9,669 nucleotides of DNA from contig JBKJZO010000147.1 in assembly GCA_046715235.1 (NCBI GenBank), positions 1 through 9,669 of the forward strand, read 5' to 3'. Both the position numbers and the translations under genes were made by a program. Under the pieces are notes generated by a model, which saw nothing but the letters and a program-made list of their open reading frames with translations, was not told where the DNA came from and did no database searches. The DNA comes from JBKJZO01 sp046715235. GTDB taxonomy: Bacteria; Actinomycetota; Actinomycetes; BP-191. Shown in pieces: positions 1-4,304 of this stretch. Position 1 is the first letter of the stretch. Each line of letters starts with the position of its first letter.

Positions 1-360
1 GTCCTGTACGACGCCCGCGCAGGTCGCGGTGGCGATGACGCTCGCGGCCGCGTCGGCGACTGCGGTCTCCGGCAGCGTCACGGTCGCTGTGAACGTGCCG
101 TTGGTCGCCACATTGCCGGTCGCGATCACGTCAGCCGTGGTGCCGGAGGGCTGCGTGTAGCGAAGGCGCACCGAGTAGGTGCCAGGTACACCCGCGCTCT
201 CCGGACAGTCGTCGCCGTCGCCGCTGACCGTCACGGTCGCGCCGGGCAGCGGGTCGATGTCACTGACCGAGAGCGTCACGGCGGCATGTGCGGACGGCAT
301 CGGTAGGCTCACGAGCAGGGTGAGGGCCGCAACCGCGGTGCCGGAAACAAGCCGGTTCAC
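1..360 (-). CDS. Exported Ig-like domain protein, N-terminal part (runs off left edge)
   Basis: This gene reads leftward from GTG at 360-358 and is open for 120 codons to the window edge, so its C-terminus is unseen. The start is supported by a Shine-Dalgarno-like GAAGGGG (minus strand, 373-367) six bases upstream. Residues 1-26 form a typical signal peptide: R3, a hydrophobic core at about 8-19, and an A-x-A cleavage site ending at A26. The mature part is rich in Thr, Val, Ser and Gly, with alternating beta-strand patterns such as GATVTVSG and GTFTATVTLP. Two cysteines (C52 and C114) could form the disulfide of an Ig-like fold. It is probably secreted or surface exposed, but the function is unknown. 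Any wall-anchoring signal that would make it a client of the nearby sortase would lie outside the window. I am confident it is a real exported gene, less so of the fold. Confidence 0.75.
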   Translation of the reverse strand, partial: MNRLVSGTAVAALTLLVSLPMPSAHAAVTLSVSDIDPLPGATVTVSGDGDDCPESAGVPGTYSVRLRYTQPSGTTADVIATGNVATNGTFTATVTLPETAVADAAASVIATATCAGVVQD

Positions 361-380
361 GGTGTACCCCTTCTCTAGGC

Positions 381-1214
381 GTGGTGAGAGCTGTGTTCGA
401 GCGGTCGTCCCTAGCGGTATCGGCTCTGGCAATCGCCGCTTTAACTGGCTGCAGCAGTAATCCTTCACCCAGGCCCAGTGAGCCACCCGCACGCGCCATT
501 GAGCCGACGTCGTCCGATACCGATTCGGTAACAGGCAAGGAGTCGCAGCGCCCGGCGACCAAACCCGTGCCCGAACTCACTCCGGTGCCCGCTCTGACGA
601 CGCTGTACGGCGACTACCCGGCTTTCGCGGCGACGGCAAAGGTGCGCGCGGTCACCGTCTTCGACTCGCCCGACGGCAACCAGTTGCGCAGGCTCGCCCA
701 CCCGCAGCCCTCCCGCGCTCCCCAGACGTTCCTGGAGAAGAACCTGCGGGGGCGCGACTGGCTGGAGGTCTACCTGCCGGTGCGCCCCAACGGCTCGAGC
801 GGCTGGGTGCGCTCATCGGAGGTGACGGTTTCGGCACTGCTCTACCGGGTCGACGTACACCTGTCGGAGCACCGGCTCGAGGTCTACGAACGGGACGTGC
901 TGCGTGATGAGTATCCGGTCGGCATCGGCACGCAGAACACGCCGACGCCCGGCGGCATCTTCTACCTCAAGGAGCTGCTGAAGCCGACCAACAAGGACGA
1001 CTTCTACGGCCCGTTCGCCTACGGCCTGTCCGGCTTCTCGAATGTGCTCACGAAGTTCGGGGCGGGTGAGGGCGTCATCGGCATCCACGGCACCGACGAC
1101 GAGTCGAGCATCGGCAAGGACGTCAGCAGCGGTTGCGTCCGGATGTACAACGCCGACATCACCACCCTCGCGAAACTGCTCCCCCTCGGCACTCCGGTGC
1201 GCATCCTCGCCTGA
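381..1214 (+). CDS. Lipoprotein L,D-transpeptidase (YkuD family) with SH3-like domain
   Basis: This is a 277-residue peptidoglycan L,D-transpeptidase, an enzyme class that forms 3-3 crosslinks or attaches proteins to the stem peptide outside the membrane. Residues 1-24 are a lipoprotein signal with lipobox LTGC (C24), so the protein should be tethered to the outer face of the membrane. A Pro/Ser/Thr-rich linker follows to about residue 75. Residues 87-150 look like a bacterial SH3-like domain (conserved end GWVRSSEV). The YkuD domain spans about 154-277 and starts with YRVDVHLSEHRLEVY. The catalytic signature is complete: H236 in GIHGTDD and nucleophile C252 in SSGCVRM. The start is uncertain. 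GTG 381, GTG 384 and GTG 393 are all possible, and 393 gives a shorter signal peptide with a weak GGTGAG upstream. The gene diverges from the Ig-like gene with 20 bp between start codons. Confidence 0.93.
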   Translation: MVRAVFERSSLAVSALAIAALTGCSSNPSPRPSEPPARAIEPTSSDTDSVTGKESQRPATKPVPELTPVPALTTLYGDYPAFAATAKVRAVTVFDSPDGNQLRRLAHPQPSRAPQTFLEKNLRGRDWLEVYLPVRPNGSSGWVRSSEVTVSALLYRVDVHLSEHRLEVYERDVLRDEYPVGIGTQNTPTPGGIFYLKELLKPTNKDDFYGPFAYGLSGFSNVLTKFGAGEGVIGIHGTDDESSIGKDVSSGCVRMYNADITTLAKLLPLGTPVRILA

Positions 1215-1227
1215 CCCGGCCCGGCAC

Positions 1228-1233
1228 TACCCT
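1228..1233 (+). promoter_or_regulatory. Candidate -10 element (TACCCT) of a leaderless transcript
   Basis: TACCCT fits the actinobacterial -10 pattern TANNNT and ends exactly six bases before the GTG at 1240. That places the predicted transcription start on or next to the start codon. No convincing Shine-Dalgarno sequence precedes the GTG, as expected for leaderless mRNA, which is common in actinobacteria. No clear -35 element is visible. The assignment is inference from spacing. Confidence 0.5.
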
Positions 1234-1239
1234 GAAGCG

Positions 1240-1614
1240 GTGAACCGCCGGCGGACCAGCACCCTTGCCATCCTCGCGATCTGCGCGGTGCTGCTCGTGC
1301 TCCGGTACGCCGCCGGGCTGAGCTGGGGCGCGCGGGCGGCGGGCTCGCTGCTGCTGGCCACCTTGATCATCAGGTGGGGCCTGGCGTCGCTGCGCCCGAT
1401 GGCGGTCGGGGCGAAGAACTACGAGCCGGTCGACGTGATCGAGCCCGGCGGGCTGCCGGTCTACATGTGCGCCGGCTGCGGCACCCAGCTCGTTCTGCTG
1501 CGCAAGGGCAACGACCGCCCGCCGCGGCACTGCGGGGAGCCGATGCGCTACGAGGTGATCGCTGACGGGGCCCAGGACGACGATGTCCACAGTGTGGACA
1601 AGTCCTGGGGATGA
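1240..1614 (+). CDS. Small membrane protein with C-terminal zinc-ribbon / desulforedoxin-like motif
   Basis: I do not recognise a named family for this 124-residue protein. GTG 1240 was chosen because the -10-like TACCCT sits six bases upstream, and because the open frame further upstream overlaps the transpeptidase gene with Arg/Ser-rich shadow sequence. After the basic N-terminus (NRRR) come two hydrophobic segments at about residues 8-21 and 33-48, suggesting a two-helix membrane anchor. Residues 77-98 carry C77-x2-C80, then H97-C98 in HCGEPM. This Cys-rich pattern with CG-x-PM resembles desulforedoxin or zinc-ribbon knuckles that bind Zn or Fe. The tail is acidic (DDD), and its last codons contain the inverted DnaA-box-like sequences. 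The gene lies 25 bp after the transpeptidase gene and converges on crgA, with 16 bp between the stop codons. It could be a redox or metal-binding envelope protein, but no function can be assigned. Confidence 0.8.
   Translation: MNRRRTSTLAILAICAVLLVLRYAAGLSWGARAAGSLLLATLIIRWGLASLRPMAVGAKNYEPVDVIEPGGLPVYMCAGCGTQLVLLRKGNDRPPRHCGEPMRYEVIADGAQDDDVHSVDKSWG
1583..1601. promoter_or_regulatory. Inverted pair of DnaA-box-like sequences (17-bp palindrome)
   Basis: TGTCCACAGTGTGGACA at 1584-1600 is a perfect inverted repeat with 8-bp arms around one central G. Read on the minus strand, 1601-1593 is TTGTCCACA, which matches the actinobacterial DnaA-box consensus exactly. On the plus strand, 1583-1591 is ATGTCCACA, one mismatch away. 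A weaker third match, TGGGGATGA (1606-1614, 7 of 9 to TGTGGATAA), follows. The boxes lie inside the last codons of the zinc-ribbon gene. DnaA binding is inferred from the motif and from the origin-proximal position of this locus in mycobacteria. As RNA the palindrome could form a 7-bp stem with a 3-base loop, but no T-run follows it. Confidence 0.5.
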
Positions 1615-1630
1615 ATGACAACCGTGTAAG

Positions 1631-1888
1631 TCAGTGCCACTGGGTGGCGAGCCCGAATCCGGTCGCGATCATGCTGAACCCGATGGCGATGTTCCAGTTG
1701 CCGAGATCGCGCATGACGGGCGCCTCGAAGTTCGTGAAGTAGGCGACGATCAGGTAGAGCGCGCCGACGACCCACAGCGAGAGGATGAGCGGTCCGAGCC
1801 AGCGCGGCGACTGCTTGCGCTTCGGCTTCGCCGCGTATCCGGGCGACGCGGTGACCACGGTCTTCTTGCGGACTCGCGACTTCGGCAC
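1631..1888 (-). CDS. crgA: Cell division protein CrgA
   Basis: CrgA is a small membrane protein of the actinobacterial divisome. In mycobacteria it interacts with FtsZ, FtsQ, FtsI and CwsA, and in Streptomyces it controls septum placement in sporogenic hyphae. The 85-residue length is normal for the family. The N-terminus is basic (MPKSRVRKK) and soluble. Transmembrane helix 1 spans about 29-51 (RWLGPLILSLWVVGALYLIV) and helix 2 about 65-83, separated by a short external loop that contains the family-typical NWNIAIGF region. The GTG start at 1888 has a strong Shine-Dalgarno GGAGGG (minus strand, 1900-1895) six bases upstream. The gene diverges from the DUF881 gene across a 92-bp region, as in mycobacteria (Rv0011c/Rv0012), and converges on the zinc-ribbon gene. 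Confidence 0.96.
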   Translation of the reverse strand: MPKSRVRKKTVVTASPGYAAKPKRKQSPRWLGPLILSLWVVGALYLIVAYFTNFEAPVMRDLGNWNIAIGFSMIATGFGLATQWH

Positions 1889-1935
1889 GGTGGTCCCTCC
1901 ACGAAGGGGAAGCTGGGCGGTACGGCGTTTCGGTG

Positions 1936-1948
1936 CGTTAGCGTAACG
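1936..1948. promoter_or_regulatory. Symmetric divergent promoter core between crgA and the DUF881 gene
   Basis: The 92-bp divergent region contains the inverted repeat CGTTAGCGTAACG. Its centre reads TAGCGTA on the plus strand and TACGCTA on the minus strand, so it offers a TANNNT -10 hexamer in both directions (1939-1944 plus; 1945-1940 minus). For crgA, TTGCTC on the minus strand (1968-1963) sits 17 bp upstream as a plausible -35. No good -35 is seen for the plus direction. Predicted starts near 1951 (plus) and 1933 (minus) leave 5' leaders of about 30 and 45 bases, both carrying good Shine-Dalgarno sites. It could equally be an operator for a small dimeric repressor. Confidence 0.45.
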
Positions 1949-1980
1949 AGCTACCCGCTGCGAGCAAGGAGGGACCGTCG

Positions 1981-2742
1981 GTGGTCGCCTCGACGGTCGT
2001 CCGAAGGCGTTCGCCGTTCTGGCGAGCGATGGTCGCCGCCGTCTTCCTCCTCGCCGGGGTTCTGTTCTCGGCCAGCGCCTTAGCGGCCCGGGGCACCGAT
2101 CTGCGAGGCGGACGCAGCGGCGGACTCGCGGAGCTCGCCAGACAAGAGCAGCGACTGCTCACCCGCAGGGCCGCGGAGCTGCGCAAGGTTCAGAACGAGG
2201 TCAACGCTCGGACGGTGGAGGCCGCCCGACGCGACTCGCGGGTGCGCATAGCGCAGCAGGCCGGGGCGCGGGTCGCCGGCCATGCGGGACTCGAGCCGCT
2301 CGCCGGACCCGGGCTCGTGGTGACGCTCGACGACGCGCCGCGCCTGCCGAAGGGCGAGCAGCGTCGCGGGGACCCGACGCCCGATGACCTCGTCGTCCAT
2401 CAGCAGGACGTGCAGGGGGTCGTCAACGCACTATGGGCTGGTGGAGCCGAGGCGATGACGATCATGGGCAAGCGGGTGATCACGTCGACGAGTGTGAAAT
2501 GCGTCGGGAACACCCTGCTGCTGCAGGACGCCGTCTACTCCCCGCCCTTCGTGATCGCCGCGGTTGGCGATACTGCCGGGATGACCACGGCTCTCGACGC
2601 GGATCGCAGCGTGCAGTTGTTCCGCCAGGCCGTGGCCGCATGGGGACTCGGGCTGGAGATCGAGAGCGACGACGCAATCGCAGTGCCGGCGTACGACGGA
2701 CCGCTCACCCTGCAGCATGCCCAGCGGGTCGGGAGCGGCTGA
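1981..2742 (+). CDS. DUF881 family membrane-anchored protein
   Basis: This 253-residue protein belongs to the DUF881 family and is the counterpart of Rv0012, found next to crgA across actinobacteria. Its molecular function is not known to me, though the neighbourhood points to cell wall or division. A basic N-terminus is followed by one hydrophobic segment at about 15-36, a membrane anchor or uncleaved signal. Charged, coiled-coil-like sequence spans about 45-85 (ARQEQRLLTRRAAELRK). The DUF881 domain follows, including GLEPLAGPGLVVTLDDAP, DLVVHQQDVQGVVNALW, GAEAMTIMGKRV and CVGNTLLL. GTG 1981 is the start: AAGGAGGG at 1966-1973 lies seven bases upstream. It leads a tight plus-strand operon, and its TGA is followed immediately, with no gap, by the GTG of the sortase gene. 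Confidence 0.93.
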   Translation: MVASTVVRRRSPFWRAMVAAVFLLAGVLFSASALAARGTDLRGGRSGGLAELARQEQRLLTRRAAELRKVQNEVNARTVEAARRDSRVRIAQQAGARVAGHAGLEPLAGPGLVVTLDDAPRLPKGEQRRGDPTPDDLVVHQQDVQGVVNALWAGGAEAMTIMGKRVITSTSVKCVGNTLLLQDAVYSPPFVIAAVGDTAGMTTALDADRSVQLFRQAVAAWGLGLEIESDDAIAVPAYDGPLTLQHAQRVGSG

Positions 2743-3462
2743 GTGGTCGCCAAGATCGCTCACGGCATCGGCGAGCTGTTTATCACTGCCGGACTGGTGC
2801 TGCTGCTGTTCGTCGCCTACGAGCTGTGGGGCACCGGCCTGCAGACCGCGCGCGACCAGGATGCAGCCGCGGAACAGCTCAGCAAGCAATGGGCCGACCT
2901 CCCAACAGTCGAGCCCGGAACGCCGGGGACGCCGGGGACGCCGGGGTCGTCGGCGAGCGAGGCGCCCGAACCGGCCCTGGCCAACGTGCCGCTCGGCACC
3001 GGCTTCGCGGTGATCCGGATCCCGCGCTTCGGCAAGGGCTACCACTGGGTCATCAACGAGGGAGTCAGCCGCAACGGCCTCAAGAAGGGCCCGGGCCACT
3101 ACCCGAAGACGGCGATGCCTGGCGAGATCGGCAACTTCGCCGTTGCCGGTCACCGCACGACGTACGGAGCGCCGTTCAACCGCGCCGAGGAACTCAAGCC
3201 TGGCGACGCCATCGTCATCGAAACCGGCACCACCTGGTACACCTACCGGGTTCGCTCGCAGGAAATCGTCGCGCCGACGGCGCTGGAGGTCATCGCCAAG
3301 GTGCCGCACAAGCCGGGAGCCACCCCGACCGAGCGGCTGCTGACGTTCACGACCTGCCACCCGAAGCTCTCCGCCAAGCAGCGGCTCATCGTGTACGGCG
3401 TACTCGAGGCGCGGCATTCGAAGCGTGGCGGCGCGCTGCCGCCGGCGCTGGCGGCCGCCTGA
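2743..3462 (+). CDS. Class E sortase
   Basis: Sortases are membrane-bound cysteine transpeptidases that cleave a C-terminal sorting signal and join the protein to the wall. Class E enzymes of actinobacteria prefer LAXTG-type signals. This 239-residue protein has an N-terminal membrane anchor at about 11-28, an extended linker (about 30-85) with three TPG repeats, and a sortase barrel from about 85. The barrel begins with GFAVIRIPRFG. The catalytic triad is visible: H137 in AVAGHRTTYGAPF, C205 in LTFTTCHP, and R214 in QRLIVYG. The TTC and P context fits class E. GTG 2743 follows the DUF881 stop directly, with a GGGAG about eight bases upstream inside the previous gene, so translation is probably coupled. 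The stop overlaps the next ATG (TGATG). Substrates cannot be named from this window. Confidence 0.94.
   Translation: MVAKIAHGIGELFITAGLVLLLFVAYELWGTGLQTARDQDAAAEQLSKQWADLPTVEPGTPGTPGTPGSSASEAPEPALANVPLGTGFAVIRIPRFGKGYHWVINEGVSRNGLKKGPGHYPKTAMPGEIGNFAVAGHRTTYGAPFNRAEELKPGDAIVIETGTTWYTYRVRSQEIVAPTALEVIAKVPHKPGATPTERLLTFTTCHPKLSAKQRLIVYGVLEARHSKRGGALPPALAAA
2920..2946 (+). repeat. Three tandem 9-bp repeats (ACGCCGGGG) in the sortase gene
   Basis: Three perfect in-frame copies of ACGCCGGGG encode TPG-TPG-TPG at residues 60-68 of the sortase, in the flexible linker between membrane anchor and catalytic barrel. Copy number could vary between strains by slippage, changing linker length by three residues per unit. 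Confidence 0.85.
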
Positions 3463-3644
3463 TGTACGCCTGGGTGTGGCGGCACCTGCCCGGAAACTGG
3501 CCGGTGAAGGCACTGCTGAGCCTTGTCCTGGTCGCGGCCGTGACGGGGGTGCTCTGGTTCCTCGTGTTCCCGACCGCCGAGGGCTGGTTGCCGTGGGGGG
3601 ACGTCACGCTTAATGAGCCGCCGAGCCCGGCGTCCGGCCCGTAG
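3462..3644 (+). CDS. 60-residue single-pass membrane protein
   Basis: The ATG at 3462 overlaps the sortase stop as TGATG, and the ORF ends with TAG at 3642-3644. The product starts with an aromatic, basic segment (MYAWVWRHLPGNWPVK), then one strong transmembrane helix at about residues 17-38, then a short Pro/Trp/Gly tail ending PPSPASGP. I recall similar short proteins between sortase and pabA genes in other actinobacteria, but I know no function or symbol for them. The tight overlap suggests coupled translation and a role with the sortase, perhaps as an accessory membrane subunit; that is inference. Its stop codon lies within the putative -10 element of pabA. No recognisable domain is present. 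Confidence 0.8.
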   Translation: MYAWVWRHLPGNWPVKALLSLVLVAAVTGVLWFLVFPTAEGWLPWGDVTLNEPPSPASGP

Positions 3645-3647
3645 GCT
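3642..3647 (+). promoter_or_regulatory. Candidate -10 element (TAGGCT) of a leaderless pabA/trpG transcript
   Basis: TAGGCT fits TANNNT and ends six bases before the ATG at 3654, the spacing expected when transcription starts at the start codon. No Shine-Dalgarno sequence precedes the ATG. The TAG of the hexamer is also the stop codon of the 60-residue membrane protein gene. No clear -35 is visible. Confidence 0.5.
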
Positions 3648-3653
3648 GACCGA

Positions 3654-4304
3654 ATGGCTGCGCGGGTGCTCGTCGTCGACAACTACGACTCGTTCGTCTT
3701 CAACCTCGTCCAATACCTCGGACAGTTGGGGGCGGAGTGCGTCGTCCGCCGCAACGACGAAGTGACCCCCCACGACCTCGAGGCCCTCGACGTGCGAGGC
3801 GTCCTGCTCTCGCCGGGCCCGGGCACGCCCGAGTCGGCGGGGGTGTGCATCGAGATGGTCACCGCCTGCGAGCGGCGCGACGTACCTCTGCTCGGGGTCT
3901 GTCTGGGGCATCAGGCGATCGGTGTCGCGTACGGCGGCGAGGTCGGCCGCGCGCCCGAGCTGCTGCACGGCAAGACGAGCGAGGTGACTCACTCAGGCGC
4001 CGGCGTACTCGAGGGTCTGCCCTCGCCGTTCACCGCGACCCGCTATCACTCCCTCGCGATCCAGGGTCAGGTCCCCGACCAGCTGGAGGTGACCGCGCGT
4101 ACGGCGAGCGGCGTCATCATGGCCGTGCGGCACCGGTCGGCGCGGGTCGAAGGTGTGCAGTTTCACCCCGAGTCGGTGCTGACCCAGGGCGGGCATCAGC
4201 TGCTGGCCAACTGGCTGCGCGAATGCGGCGACGACTCGGCCCTCGCGTTGGCTCCGGCACTCGGCGCGGCCGTCGAGGAACGCCGCCGCGCCGCCTTCGC
4301 CTGA
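3654..4304 (+). CDS. pabA: Aminodeoxychorismate / anthranilate synthase glutamine amidotransferase subunit
   Basis: This 216-residue class I glutamine amidotransferase releases ammonia from glutamine for a chorismate-using partner. The product is 4-amino-4-deoxychorismate (folate pathway, with PabB) or anthranilate (tryptophan pathway, with TrpE); some organisms use one protein for both. The N-terminus VLVVDNYDSFVFNLVQYL and the oxyanion motif LLSPGPGTP are diagnostic. The triad is complete: C83 in GVCLGHQAIG, and H171 and E173 in VQFHPESVLTQGG. Length is normal apart from a short Ala/Arg-rich tail. ATG 3654 is the start, nine bases after the upstream stop. The same neighbour of pknB in M. 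tuberculosis (Rv0013) is usually named trpG. PabA and TrpG cannot be separated from sequence alone. The partner subunit is not in this window. The stop codon directly abuts that of pknB. Confidence 0.94.
   Translation: MAARVLVVDNYDSFVFNLVQYLGQLGAECVVRRNDEVTPHDLEALDVRGVLLSPGPGTPESAGVCIEMVTACERRDVPLLGVCLGHQAIGVAYGGEVGRAPELLHGKTSEVTHSGAGVLEGLPSPFTATRYHSLAIQGQVPDQLEVTARTASGVIMAVRHRSARVEGVQFHPESVLTQGGHQLLANWLRECGDDSALALAPALGAAVEERRRAAFA

Noticed and set aside
1584..1600. Intrinsic terminator at the zinc-ribbon/crgA junction
   Set aside because: The palindrome could fold, but it lies within coding sequence, has a very small loop and is not followed by a T-run.
2916..2950. CRISPR-like or mobile-element repeat
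   Set aside because: The repeat units are only 9 bp, directly adjacent and in frame, encoding a linker.
2433..3461. Long plus-strand open frame overlapping DUF881 and sortase genes
   Set aside because: Arg/Gly-rich, no domains, out of frame with two well-supported genes. Only its last 61 codons (3462-3644) are real.
2431..3513. 360-codon minus-strand open frame
   Set aside because: Antisense to the DUF881 and sortase genes, Arg-rich composition typical of high-GC shadow frames, no motif.
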